A DNA stretch of 64,000 nucleotides from Gemmobacter nectariphilus DSM 15620 (GCF_000429765.1 NZ_AUCM01000013.1:28971-92970), one strand, 5' to 3'; counted from the stretch's first letter, positions 44,511 to 53,272 are shown. The notes: generated by a model from the sequence alone, not told the origin. Translations and numbers: made by a program.

Positions 44511-45802
44511 TGGCACTGCCGAAAGCGAAACAGGATGCGCTGGAGGCGCGGCTGGACGCGGCCCCGCGTCTTGCGGGGGGAACGTGGATCACCGCCGCGC
44601 GGGACGATGCGCGCGCGCGGCTGACCGCCATGGGCCTGCCGGGCAAGCGCGATGAATACTGGCGCTATACCGACCCGAGCGGGTTCAACGCGCCGGTTCC
44701 GGCCCCCGCCGCGCTGTTCAGCGGCGTGCCCGAGGCGCTGCCCTTCGAGGCGATCGAGCGGGTGCGGCTGGTGTTTGTCGATGGCGTATTCGATGCCGCG
44801 CAGTCCGACCGCCCCGAGCTGGCCGGCGTGGAAATCACCCGCCTGGCCGAGGCCGCGCAGGTGGACATTCACTGGGCGCGCGATCTTTACGGCGTGCTGG
44901 AGGCCCGCGGGCAGACCCCGGTGCAGCGCCCCTTTGCCGCGCTGAACACCGCCTTTGCCCAGGATGGCGTGCTGATCCGCGTCACCGGCAAGGCGGCGCG
45001 TCCGGTCTCGCTGGTCTATCTGCATGGCGACGAGACCTCGGATGCGGTGCTGCACCATGTGATCCGGCTGGAGCCGGGCGCCGAGATGACGCTGCTGGAA
45101 AACGGCCCCGGTGCCGCGCGGCTGAACAAGGTGCTGGAGGTGGACGTCGCCGATGGCGCGCGGTTCCACCATGTGCGCACCATGGGCCGCGATCACCAGC
45201 GCCGGGCGATCACCCATATCTTTGCGCGCCTTGGCACGGAATCGGTGTTCAAGTCCTTCACCATGACCTCGAACGGCCGGATGACGCGCAACGAGGCGGT
45301 GATCGAGCTGACCGGCGATGATGCCATCGCCCATGTCGCTGGCGCCGCCGTGGGCGACGGGGATTTCCATCACGACGATACCGTCTTCATCACCCATGCG
45401 GCCGAGCGGTGCGAAAGCCGTCAGGTCTACAAGAAGGTGCTGAAGAACGGCGCGACCGGGGTGTTCCAGGGCAAGATCCTGGTCAAGCCCGGCGCCCAGA
45501 AGACCGATGGCTATCAGATCAGCCAGAGCCTTTTGCTGGATGGCGACAGCAACTTCCTGGCCAAGCCCGAGCTGGAAATCTATGCCGACGACGTGAAATG
45601 TTCGCATGGATCGACCTCGGGGGCGATGGACGAGACGGCGCTTTACTATCTGCGCTCGCGCGGGGTGCCCAAGGCCGAGGCCGAGGGGCTGCTGGTGCTG
45701 GCCTTCCTGGCCGAGGCGATTGCCGAGATCGAGGACGAGGCGCTGGCCGAGGAAGTGCGCGCCCGCGTCGAAAGCTGGCTGGCGCGGCACAAGACGGCCT
45801 GA
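44510..45802 (+). CDS. sufD: Fe-S cluster assembly protein SufD
   Basis: 430 residues. PGKRDEYWRYTDPSGFNAPV in the N-terminal region, then the SufBD beta-helix with VFQGKILVKPGAQKTDGYQI and SQSLLLDGDSNFLAKPELEI, ending DDVKCSHGSTSGAMDETALY with the conserved His and RGVPKAEAEGLLVLAFLAE. Partner of SufB. ATG overlaps the sufC stop. Confidence 0.96.
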   Translation: MALPKAKQDALEARLDAAPRLAGGTWITAARDDARARLTAMGLPGKRDEYWRYTDPSGFNAPVPAPAALFSGVPEALPFEAIERVRLVFVDGVFDAAQSDRPELAGVEITRLAEAAQVDIHWARDLYGVLEARGQTPVQRPFAALNTAFAQDGVLIRVTGKAARPVSLVYLHGDETSDAVLHHVIRLEPGAEMTLLENGPGAARLNKVLEVDVADGARFHHVRTMGRDHQRRAITHIFARLGTESVFKSFTMTSNGRMTRNEAVIELTGDDAIAHVAGAAVGDGDFHHDDTVFITHAAERCESRQVYKKVLKNGATGVFQGKILVKPGAQKTDGYQISQSLLLDGDSNFLAKPELEIYADDVKCSHGSTSGAMDETALYYLRSRGVPKAEAEGLLVLAFLAEAIAEIEDEALAEEVRARVESWLARHKTA

Positions 45803-45812
45803 GCCCTTGCCC

Positions 45813-45869
45813 TGGCGCCGCGCCCCCTGGCGGGCGCTGCGCCGTGGGTATTTGGAAAAAGGCAAAGGG
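45813..45869 (+). repeat. composite intergenic repeat, copy 16
   Basis: TGGCGCCGCGCCCCCTGGCG hairpin region, GGCGCTGCGCCGT, then GGGTATTTGGAAAAAGGCAA AGG. Follows sufD. A weaker tail-like stretch GGGTATCTGGGACAAAGGGA is at 45922-45941. Confidence 0.7.
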
Positions 45870-45979
45870 GCAGGCGGCTTTCGGCTGCCCCGTCCGGGCG
45901 CTTGTGATGGTTCGGGCGCTTGGGTATCTGGGACAAAGGGAGGCTGCACGGGGCCGTGCGGCCGGTCGGAGGCAGGTCC

Positions 45980-46480
45980 ATGTCGGTGACGCAGCGCATA
46001 CTGGCCAGCTGGCGCGACCCGCGCGGGGTGATGCGCGGGATGCTGGCCGCAGGCCAGCGCGAGGACCGGGCGCTGGTCGTGCTGATGGTCGCCTGCCTGA
46101 TCATGTTCGTCGCGCAATGGCCGGGCCTGAGCCGGGCCGCGTTTCTTGACCCGTCTGTGCCGCTGGATGCGCGCATTGGCGGGGCCTTGATGGGCACGCT
46201 GTTTCTGGTGCCGCCGCTGGCCTATGGGCTGGCCGGGCTCAGCCATCTGGTGGCGCGGGCGATGGGCGGGCAGGGCAGTTGGTATGGGGCGCGGCTGGCG
46301 CTGTTCTGGTCGTTGCTGGTGATCTCGCCGCTGATGCTGCTTCAGGGGCTGGTGGCGGGGTTTGTCGGGCCGGGGGCCGGGGCGACGGTGGTCGGGCTGC
46401 TGGTGCTGGCCGGGTTCTTGTTCCAGTGGATCAATGCGTTGGTCGTGGCCGAGGCGCCGCGCAAGGAGACGGGGCAATGA
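45980..46480 (+). CDS. YIP1 family membrane protein
   Basis: 166 residues, MSVTQRILASWRDPRGVMRG. Four to five hydrophobic segments including LVVLMVACLIMFVAQWPGLS and TLFLVPPLAYGLAGLSHLVA, with the GGQGSWYGARLALFWSLLV block typical of bacterial YIP1 proteins. Overlaps the next YIP1 gene (ATGA). Function unknown; commonly sits between sufD and sufS in this family of bacteria. Confidence 0.8.
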   Translation: MSVTQRILASWRDPRGVMRGMLAAGQREDRALVVLMVACLIMFVAQWPGLSRAAFLDPSVPLDARIGGALMGTLFLVPPLAYGLAGLSHLVARAMGGQGSWYGARLALFWSLLVISPLMLLQGLVAGFVGPGAGATVVGLLVLAGFLFQWINALVVAEAPRKETGQ

Positions 46481-47037
46481 ACCGAAGCTGGTGGACGGGG
46501 TTGCTGGAAGAAGCGGTGCGCGATCCGCGCCGCAATGCGCAGCGCATCGTCGGATGGTCGCTGCCGGAGCGGACGGTTCTGCTGGCGTTGATCCTGGTCT
46601 CGGCGCTGTCGGTGCTGGGGCTGTATACGGCCTCGCTGCTTGCAGGGCTTGAGGCCGAGTTCTTGCCGCAGCCTTTCATGCTGGCACTGATGCAGGTGGG
46701 GTCCATGCTGCTGCTGGCCGCCGTGCTGGCACAGGCCGGGCGGATGTTCGGCGGGCAGGGCAGCTTTGCCGGATCGCTGCGCATCATCGTCTGGATCCAG
46801 TTGCTGATGGTGCTGTTGCAGGCCGTGCAGCTGATCGCCATGCTGGTCTTGCCGCCGCTGGCCGGGCTGCTCAGCCTTGGGTCGGTCGTGGCGATCTGCT
46901 GAATTTCGACGGGGCTGGTGGCCGGGCTGCACGGGTTCCAGTCGCTGCCGCTGACATTTCTGGGAATTCTGGGTGCCATGCTGGTGGTCGGCTTTGTGCT
47001 GTCGCTGCTGCTGACGCCCTTTGTGACCCTTGGCTAA
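46477..47037 (+). pseudogene. second YIP1 family membrane protein, interrupted by an in-frame TGA
   Basis: MNRSWWTGLLEEAVRDPRRN onwards runs to a TGA at 46900-46902 (141 residues). The same frame continues without another stop for 44 codons (STGLVAGLHGFQSLPLTFLG and a last hydrophobic helix) to TAA at 47035, directly before sufS. The continuation has the expected YIP1 C-terminus, so one base change (TGG to TGA) is the simplest reading. Either a recent nonsense mutation or a sequencing error; a truncated protein lacking its last helix may still be made. Confidence 0.7.
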
Positions 47038-47047
47038 GGAGGCTGCC

Positions 47048-48268
47048 ATGTACGACGTTCAGGCCATCCGCCGCGATTTTCCGATCCTGTCGCGGCAGGT
47101 GAACGGCAAGCCGCTGGTCTATCTGGACAATGGGGCCAGCGCGCAAAAGCCCAAGGTGGTGATCGATGCGATGACCGAGGCCTATTCGATGGAATATGCC
47201 AATGTGCATCGTGGCCTGCATTACCTGTCGAATCTTGCGACCGAGAAATACGAGGCGGTGCGCGGCAAGGTCGCGCGTTTCCTGAACGCGCCTCATGAAG
47301 ATGAGATCGTCTTTACCAGCGGCTCGACCGAGGGGATCAACCTTGTGTCCTATGGCTGGGCCGCGCCGCGGCTGGAGCCTGGGGACGAGATCGTCCTGTC
47401 GGTGATGGAGCATCACGCGAACATCGTGCCCTGGCATTTCCTGCGCGAGCGGCAGGGCGTGGTGCTGAAATGGGTCGAGGTCGATCAGACCGGCGATCTG
47501 GATCCGCAGGCGGTGATCGACGCCATCGGGCCGCGCACCAAACTGGTGGCGGTCACGCATATGTCGAACGTGCTGGGCACGGTGGTCGATGTCGCCGCGA
47601 TCTGTGCAGGCGCGCGGGCCAAGGGCGTGCCGGTGCTGGTGGACGGGTCGCAATCGGCGGTGCATATGCCGGTCGATCTGTCGACGCTGGGCTGCGATTT
47701 CTATGCGGTGACGGGGCACAAGCTGTATGGCCCGTCGGGGTCCGGCGCGATCTGGATCTCTCGCGCGCGCCAGGCCGAGATGCGCCCCTTTCTGGGCGGC
47801 GGCGACATGATCCGCGAGGTGACGCGCGATGGCGTCACCTATGCCGACCCGCCAATGAAGTTCGAGGCCGGAACGCCCGGCATCGTCCAGCAGATCGGCT
47901 TTGGCGTTGCGCTGGAGTATCTGATGGGCCTTGGCATGGCCAATGTCGCCGCGCATGAGCGGGCCTTGCGCGATTATGCGCGCGAGCGGCTGGCAGGGCT
48001 GAACTGGTTGAACGTGCAGGGCAATTCGGCGGGCAAGGGGGCGATCTTCAGCTTTACCCTGCAAGGCGGCGCCCATGCGCATGATGTCTCGACCATTCTG
48101 GACAAGCGGGGCGTTGCGGTGCGGGCTGGCACGCATTGCGCCATGCCGCTCATGGCGCATATGGGCGTGGGCGCGACGTGCCGGGCGTCCTTTGGACTTT
48201 ACAACACCCTGGACGAGGTGGACGCTCTGGTTTCAGCTTTGGAGCTGTGCCACGATCTTTTCGCATGA
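47048..48268 (+). CDS. sufS: cysteine desulfurase SufS
   Basis: 406 residues. PLVYLDNGASAQKPKVVIDA, FTSGSTEGINLV, PLP lysine in VTGHKLYGPSGSGAIW (Lys 225) and catalytic Cys in RAGTHCAMPLMAHM (Cys 364), the group II (SufS) type. AAGGAGG precedes the ATG. SufE/SufU, SufT and SufA are not in the window; the next thing downstream is the tRNA-Arg locus where foreign DNA starts. Confidence 0.97.
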   Translation: MYDVQAIRRDFPILSRQVNGKPLVYLDNGASAQKPKVVIDAMTEAYSMEYANVHRGLHYLSNLATEKYEAVRGKVARFLNAPHEDEIVFTSGSTEGINLVSYGWAAPRLEPGDEIVLSVMEHHANIVPWHFLRERQGVVLKWVEVDQTGDLDPQAVIDAIGPRTKLVAVTHMSNVLGTVVDVAAICAGARAKGVPVLVDGSQSAVHMPVDLSTLGCDFYAVTGHKLYGPSGSGAIWISRARQAEMRPFLGGGDMIREVTRDGVTYADPPMKFEAGTPGIVQQIGFGVALEYLMGLGMANVAAHERALRDYARERLAGLNWLNVQGNSAGKGAIFSFTLQGGAHAHDVSTILDKRGVAVRAGTHCAMPLMAHMGVGATCRASFGLYNTLDEVDALVSALELCHDLFA

Positions 48269-48275
48269 TCGCGTG

Positions 48276-48304
48276 TTGCAGCCGGTTCATTGACCGGCTA
48301 TAGA
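48276..48304 (+). promoter_or_regulatory. tRNA-Arg promoter
   Basis: TTGCAG (48276-48281), a 17-base spacer and TATAGA (48299-48304). It lies ten bases before the degenerate tRNA copy and about 190 before the intact gene, so it probably belonged to the original tRNA. Confidence 0.65.
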
Positions 48305-48313
48305 CGCGCTCAG

Positions 48314-48360
48314 GCACCCGTAGCTCAGCTGGATAGAGTGCTGCCCTCCGAAGGCGGTAG
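48314..48360 (+). pseudogene. degenerate 5' portion of tRNA-Arg (candidate attachment-site remnant)
   Basis: GCACCCGTAGCTCAGCTGGA and the anticodon arm CTGCC-CTCCGAA-GGCGG match the intact tRNA-Arg at 48493 with two changes up to about 48357; after that the T arm and acceptor 3' strand are lost. The 179-base offset and the foreign genes that follow suggest past site-specific integration or a partial duplication. Confidence 0.75.
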
Positions 48361-48492
48361 TCAAGTCCGGCGAAAGTTAGGGGTGTTTGGAAAAGGTAAC
48401 GATTTGACAATGGCTTGAGTGAATATCGGGTTCGCTCTTTAAGAAGCCAAAAAACGCGCGTAAGCATGACGTAAGCACATCGCGAACGGTAT

Positions 48493-48569
48493 GCACCCGT
48501 AGCTCAGCTGGATAGAGCGCCGCCCTCCGAAGGCGGAGGCCAGAGGTTCGAATCCTCTCGGGTGCGCCA
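48493..48569 (+). tRNA. tRNA-Arg (CCG)
   Basis: Acceptor GCACCCG/CGGGTGC, discriminator G, encoded CCA. D arm GCTC...GAGC, anticodon arm CCGCC-CTCCGAA-GGCGG with anticodon CCG at 48527-48529, T arm AGAGG-TTCGAAT-CCTCT. An antisense open frame here (GFEPLASAFGGRRS) is a shadow of the tRNA. GTAAGCA motifs flank it (48460, 48471, and inverted at 48621 and 48642). Confidence 0.97.
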
Positions 48570-49013
48570 TTTTTCCCTTTAAAATCAGAATGTTATTAAT
48601 TCCCTCTTTTTGAGGGATGTTGCTTACTTGGCGAGTCCACGTAAGCAAAGATGCTCATTTATCTTGCTATAACAATATCTTGGATTTGATTCTGCTTTGA
48701 CTCGACCTCAGGCGAACCCCTCGACCGCCAGCGCGTTCGCGATGATGGGCTGCACGCCTCCAGCGCATCGTGTGATCTTCGACTGAAAGCTGCAGGAAGA
48801 CGTCAGCCATAGGCCGCCTTTGTGAGGCTCCGCGCTCGTACAGAGGCCAGATATGGGGAAAGCCTTCCCCTGAGGCCGAGCCTTGATCTCGGCCTACCCC
48901 TTCTGCGGGGAGACCCCGAAACGCCCCCTGAGAGTGAAAGTGCGGGCGGGTTTTCCGTGACGGGTTGAGGGCTGGAGGAGAGGCCTCCGGCGCCCGTCGC
49001 GGAGATCATCCCG
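48570..49013. other. gene-free boundary region before ardC
   Basis: 444 bases. The left part is AT-richer than the rest of the window and holds a hairpin CCCTC-TTTTT-GAGGG (48603-48617) and the inverted pair TTGCTTAC...GTAAGCAA (48621-48649). A stem GGCCGAG...CTCGGCC lies at 48874-48894. The end is leader 1 of ardC. Confidence 0.5.
48931..49013 (+). promoter_or_regulatory. shared structured leader, copy 1 (before ardC)
   Basis: Outer stem GACGGG (48959-48964) / CCCGTC (48993-48998), inner stem GCTGGAGG / CCTCCGGC with loop AGAGG, ribosome binding site GGAG at 49001 two bases past the outer stem, ATG at 49014. Confidence 0.7.
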
Positions 49014-49976
49014 ATGGCCAGAGAGCATCGCGCGGCCCGCAAGAGCGGTCCGCGCACGAACCTTTATGACGACATCACCGACAAGATCATCGCCGAGCTG
49101 GAGGAAGGCCGGCTGCCCTGGGTTCAGCCCTGGGGGACGGCGGCGGCGCAAGCGCCGCTCGCCATGCCGTGCAACGCCAGCACAGGTCGGCAATATTCCG
49201 GGCTCAATGTCCTGATCCTCTGGGGCGCGGTCATCCAGCAGGGCTATCCAACGCAGCACTGGCTGACCTTCCGCCAGGCGCTGTCGCTCGGCGGTAATGT
49301 CCGCAAGGGCGAGCGCGGCACAACCGTCGTTTATGCCGACCGGTTCACGCCTGACGACGAGAAGCGCCGCGCGCGGGAGACCGGAGAAGATGCAAACGGC
49401 ATCCCGTTCCTGAAGCGCTTTACCGTGTTCAACGCGGCGCAATGCGAGGGTCTGCCCGACGACATCGCCGTCGAGGCACCGCCACCGCCGCCCGGGCTGA
49501 TCGAGCCGCGGGTCGAGGCACTGATCGCCGCGACTGGTATCGACTTCCGGATCGGTGGCAACCGCGCCTTCTATGTTCCCGCGCTCGATTACGTGCAGGT
49601 GCCACCTCCGCAGGCCTATTTCGAGCCGATCAACTGGCACCGGACCGCACTGCACGAGATGGGGCACGCGACAGGACATGCCTCACGGTTGGGGCGGGAC
49701 TTCTCGGGCGGTTTCGGCACGAAGAAATACGCCTTCGAGGAACTGATCGCCGAGATTTCGAGCGCGTTCTGTTGCGCCTCGCTCGGGATCGTCCCGACTG
49801 TGCGCCACGCCGATTACATCGGCTCCTGGCTGGAGGTGATGCGCGAGGATTCCCGCGCGATCGTCCGCGCCGCCTCGCAGGCCAGCAAGGCGGCCGACTG
49901 GCTGCTGGCCCATCTGCCCGGCGACAGCACCGATGTTGAGCGGCAGACCCCGACGGAAGGGAGGGCCGCGGCATGA
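49014..49976 (+). CDS. ardC: ArdC-family antirestriction protein (ssDNA-binding domain and zincin-like metallopeptidase)
   Basis: 320 residues. N-terminal DUF1738 domain (NLYDDITDKIIAELEEGRLP, PWVQPWG, YSGLNVLILW, TFRQALSLGGNVRKGERG) and a C-terminal zincin domain with HEMGHATGH (His 214-His 218) and EELIAEISSAF for the third ligand. On conjugative elements such proteins bind entering single-stranded DNA and protect it from restriction. First gene after the tRNA-Arg boundary; carries the shared leader; followed by an overlapping DUF2958 gene. Confidence 0.92.
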   Translation: MAREHRAARKSGPRTNLYDDITDKIIAELEEGRLPWVQPWGTAAAQAPLAMPCNASTGRQYSGLNVLILWGAVIQQGYPTQHWLTFRQALSLGGNVRKGERGTTVVYADRFTPDDEKRRARETGEDANGIPFLKRFTVFNAAQCEGLPDDIAVEAPPPPPGLIEPRVEALIAATGIDFRIGGNRAFYVPALDYVQVPPPQAYFEPINWHRTALHEMGHATGHASRLGRDFSGGFGTKKYAFEELIAEISSAFCCASLGIVPTVRHADYIGSWLEVMREDSRAIVRAASQASKAADWLLAHLPGDSTDVERQTPTEGRAAA

Positions 49977-50368
49977 TCCTCCTGACCGTTACACAGCGCA
50001 ATCGGCTGCTGGCGAATGGACGCGATCGCGATCAGGATCACATTCCGGTCGTGAAGTTCTTCAATCCCTTTGGCGCCGGTGTCTGGCTTGCGACCGAGCT
50101 CGACGAGGACGGCGACATCATGTTTGGCCTGGCCGACATTGGCTACCCCGAACTTGGCTCCTGGAGCCTCAACGAACTGCGCTCCATTCGGCTGCCCTTC
50201 GGCATGGGTATCGAGCGGGATCTGCTGTTCACGGGGGATTTCCCGATCTCGGTTTGGGCCAAGGCCGCCCGGGATGCCGGCAGCATTCGCGATGCCGAGC
50301 GCCTGCTTTATCGCTCGGGCCGCCTGTCAGGCGGGACACGCCTCGACACGGAGTCCCCGCGTTCCTGA
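49973..50368 (+). CDS. DUF2958 domain protein
   Basis: 131 residues, MILLTVTQRNRLLANGRDRD, then HIPVVKFFNPFGAGVWLATE and DEDGDIMFGLADIGYPELGS, the complete DUF2958 domain. Overlaps the ardC stop by four bases, the usual coupling on alphaproteobacterial plasmids and integrative elements. Function unknown. Confidence 0.88.
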   Translation: MILLTVTQRNRLLANGRDRDQDHIPVVKFFNPFGAGVWLATELDEDGDIMFGLADIGYPELGSWSLNELRSIRLPFGMGIERDLLFTGDFPISVWAKAARDAGSIRDAERLLYRSGRLSGGTRLDTESPRS

Positions 50369-50478
50369 GGGGTTCTGCAGCTTCGGCGCCGCTCGCTTCG
50401 CAGGAAGAGGGCGGCGCTTCTCCTCGTGACGCGGTGAAAGTTCGGCGCCCGGCCGGCTGCCCGTCTGAGAACAGCACC

Positions 50479-50967
50479 ATGACAAGAAAGATGAGAACAC
50501 CCGCCATCGAAGCACAGCCGCTCCGGTTCTCGGCCCAGGAGCAGGCCGTGGTCTATGAGGCCCGGCAGATCCTGCTGCGCCATCTCAACCAGAACCCTGT
50601 CCTGACGTCCTGGCAGGCGGTCCTCGACTATTGCGCCTTGACCATACGGGGCGATGTGGAGCGCTTCCATGTCCTCTATCTCGACCGCAGGAACCGGCTG
50701 ATCTCTGACGAATGCCTCGCCACCGGCACGGTCGATCATGTCCCGGTCTATCCCCGGGAGGTGCTGCGGCGCTGCCTGGCGCTCAATGCCTCGGCGCTGA
50801 TCATCGTCCACAATCATCCGGCCGGCGATCCCGAGCCCTCGGCCGCCGACCTCGCGATGACGAAGGAAATCCAGACGGCCTGTGCGTCCCTGGGGGTAGT
50901 GCTGCACGACCACATCATCACCGGCGCCGGCCGGGAGACCAGCCTGCGTGCCCGCGGCGAGCTCTGA
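50479..50967 (+). CDS. RadC-like JAB-domain protein, short form
   Basis: 162 residues. RFHVLYLDRRNRLISDECLA, TGTVDHVPVYPREVLRRCLA, and the metal motif HNHPAGDPEPSAAD (His 111, His 113, Asp 124) ending HDHIITGAG. Lacks the N-terminal helix-hairpin-helix part of chromosomal RadC; short forms are frequent on mobile elements. Activity unproven. The 110 bases before it include a weak look-alike of the shared leader (GACG at 50428, CGTC at 50462). Confidence 0.88.
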   Translation: MTRKMRTPAIEAQPLRFSAQEQAVVYEARQILLRHLNQNPVLTSWQAVLDYCALTIRGDVERFHVLYLDRRNRLISDECLATGTVDHVPVYPREVLRRCLALNASALIIVHNHPAGDPEPSAADLAMTKEIQTACASLGVVLHDHIITGAGRETSLRARGEL

Positions 50968-51000
50968 TGGGTCTGCGCGTTCATCCGCGGCTCGGCCTGG

Positions 51001-51083
51001 AGAGGGAAAGGAGGGTGGGGGTTTCGTGACGGGCTGGTTGCCGGAGAGAGAGGCTCCCCGGCGTCCGTCATGGAGACCCTGAC
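51001..51083 (+). promoter_or_regulatory. shared structured leader, copy 2 (before parB)
   Basis: Outer stem GACGGG (51028-51033) / TCCGTC (51064-51069), inner stem GCCGG (51040) / CCGGC (51058), loop AGAGAGAGGCTCC. Compared with copies 1 and 3, the inner stem has C for T and the outer has T for C, both keeping pairing. GGAG at 51072, ATG at 51084. Confidence 0.7.
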
Positions 51084-53213
51084 ATGGCCACTGCCACGCA
51101 GAAGATCACCCTGTCGTCCTCGCGCGACATCCCCTTCAACAAGCTGGTGCTCAGCCAGTCCAATGTCCGGCGCGTGAAGGCCGGCATCTCGGTCGAGGAA
51201 CTGGCCGAGTCCATCGCCCGCCGCGGGCTGATCCAGTCCCTGCATGTCCGGCCCGAGTTCGATGCCGAGGGGCAGGAAACCGGCCTCTTCGAGGTGCCGG
51301 CTGGTGGCCGCCGTTACCGGGCGCTGGAACTCTTGGTCAAGCAGAAGCGCCTCAACAAGACTGCGCCGGTGCCCTGCATCGTCTCGGAGGCCGGAGACGA
51401 TATTCTGATTGACGAGGTGTCGCTGGCCGAGAATATCGAGCGTGCACCACTGCATCCGCTCGACCAGTTCCGCGCCTTCCAGGTCCTGCGCGAGAAGGGC
51501 ATGAGCGAGGAGGAAATCGCCGCCGCCTTCTTCGTCGACGCCAAGGTGGTGAAGCAGCGTCTGCGCCTCGTTTCGGTCTCGCCGGCGCTGCTCGAGACCT
51601 ATGCGGAGGACGGCGTGACGCTGGAACAGCTCATGGCCTTCACCGTCTCCGACGACCATGCCCGGCAGGAACAGGTCTGGGCGGCGATCAAGGACAGCTG
51701 GCAGAAGGAGCCCTACACGATCCGGCGTATGCTGACCGAGACCACGGTGCGGGCCTCAGACAAGCGGGCTCTCTTCGTCGGCATTGAGGCCTATGAGGCG
51801 GCGGGCGGCTATGTGCTGCGCGATCTCTTCCAGCAGGACGATGGTGGTTGGCTCCAGGACCCGGTTCTGCTCGACCGGCTGGTGGGCGAGAAACTGAAGG
51901 CCGAGGCGGAGACCATCGCCGCCGAGGGCTGGAAGTGGATCGAGGTCGCGACCGATTTCCCCTATGGCCATACCGGGGGCATGCGCCGTCTGGCCGGCAC
52001 CACCATCGACCTGACCGACGAGGAACGTGCCGAGCGCGAAAAGCTCCGCGACGAGTTCGACGCGTTGGAGGCGCAATATGCTGAGGCCGACGAACTGCCC
52101 GACGAGGTGGACTCGCGGCTCGGCGAGATCGAAGATGCGCTGGAAGCCTTCGAGACCCGACCGATGCTCTACGACGCCGATCAGATGGCTCGCGCCGGTG
52201 TCTTCGTCAGCATCCGCCATGACGGCCAGCTCGCCGTCGAGCGCGGCTATGTCCGTGCCGACGACGAGGCGATGGAAGGTCAGGAAGGGCAGGGTACCGA
52301 TGGGTGTTCTCCCGAGGGCGGCGAGTCCGGTGGTGTGCAGCGCGCGGTCATCATGGTGGGTTGCACGGCGACCGAACCCGAAGAGGACGAGGACGTCGAA
52401 ACCATCCGGCCTCTGCCGGACCGCCTGGTCAGCGAGCTCACCGCGCATCGCACGCTGGCGCTCCGCGATGCCGTCGCGACCAACCCGCATGTGGCTATGA
52501 CGGCGCTGCTGCACCGGCTGGTCACCGATTGCTTCCTTCCGCACTCCACCAGGGGGTGCCTCGAAGCCCATGTCCGGGAGGTTCATTTCCCGGCGCAGGC
52601 CGATGACCTCGGCGAAAGCGTCTCGGCGCGTGCCATCGCCGACCGCCACGAACGCTGGGGCGATCATATCCCGGCCGACGATGCGGCGCTCTGGGACTGG
52701 GTGGTCAATCAGGACGACAACACCCGCATGGAGTTGCTCGCCCATTGCATCAGCTTCGGCGTCAACGCCTTGCACGAGAAGCCCAACCCCTATGGCGGCA
52801 TGGGCGTCAGCCAGCACGGGCTCGACCTGCGCCTGTCCCAGGCCGACCGGCTGGCACGGGCAACGGGCCTCGACATGGTGGCGGTGGGTTGGCGGCCGAC
52901 CGTCGGCAACTATCTCGGCCGTGTGACAAAGCCCCGGATCATCGAGGCAGTGCGCGAGGGCGTTGGCGAGCGGGCGGCCCAGCTCATCGATCACCTGAAG
53001 AAGGGTGACATGGCGAAGGAGGCCGAGCGCCTGCTGGCTGAAACCGGCTGGCTTCCTGAGCCGCTGCGCATGGTGGTTCGCGATGCCGAGGTTGATGCGG
53101 ATGCCGGGATCGACGCCGAGGCCAACGATCTGCCCGAGTTCCTCGCGGGAGACGGCGAAGAGGACGAAGCCGCCGTGGACGAAGACCCGCAGAGCATGGT
53201 CGCTGCGGAATGA
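51084..53213 (+). CDS. large ParB/RepB/Spo0J-type protein
   Basis: 709 residues. ParB N-terminal domain (about 15-130: IPFNKLVLSQSNVRRVKAGI, ELAESIARRGLIQSLHVRPE, EVPAGGRRYRALELL, VSLAENIERAPLHPLDQFRA) and a helix-turn-helix (SEEEIAAAFFVDAKVVKQRL, about 142-165). The rest is element-specific, with acidic stretches and no known domain. About twice the length of chromosomal ParB and without a ParA partner, so probably a mobile-element regulator or nucleoprotein rather than a segregation pair. Carries leader copy 2. Confidence 0.88.
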   Translation: MATATQKITLSSSRDIPFNKLVLSQSNVRRVKAGISVEELAESIARRGLIQSLHVRPEFDAEGQETGLFEVPAGGRRYRALELLVKQKRLNKTAPVPCIVSEAGDDILIDEVSLAENIERAPLHPLDQFRAFQVLREKGMSEEEIAAAFFVDAKVVKQRLRLVSVSPALLETYAEDGVTLEQLMAFTVSDDHARQEQVWAAIKDSWQKEPYTIRRMLTETTVRASDKRALFVGIEAYEAAGGYVLRDLFQQDDGGWLQDPVLLDRLVGEKLKAEAETIAAEGWKWIEVATDFPYGHTGGMRRLAGTTIDLTDEERAEREKLRDEFDALEAQYAEADELPDEVDSRLGEIEDALEAFETRPMLYDADQMARAGVFVSIRHDGQLAVERGYVRADDEAMEGQEGQGTDGCSPEGGESGGVQRAVIMVGCTATEPEEDEDVETIRPLPDRLVSELTAHRTLALRDAVATNPHVAMTALLHRLVTDCFLPHSTRGCLEAHVREVHFPAQADDLGESVSARAIADRHERWGDHIPADDAALWDWVVNQDDNTRMELLAHCISFGVNALHEKPNPYGGMGVSQHGLDLRLSQADRLARATGLDMVAVGWRPTVGNYLGRVTKPRIIEAVREGVGERAAQLIDHLKKGDMAKEAERLLAETGWLPEPLRMVVRDAEVDADAGIDAEANDLPEFLAGDGEEDEAAVDEDPQSMVAAE

Positions 53214-53272
53214 TCCTCACGCGGGGCGGCTACGGTCGTCCCGCACTTTTTCCTCAATTTCAGGAGCCCAAC

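Noticed and set aside
48439..48648. Minus-strand open frame across tRNA-Arg with HPRGFEPLASAFGG
   Set aside because: It is the antisense reading of the tRNA, a well-known false protein.
50390..50478. Fifth copy of the shared leader before the RadC-like gene
   Set aside because: Only GACG/CGTC and weak inner pairing remain; the GAGAGAG loop is missing, so it was not counted.
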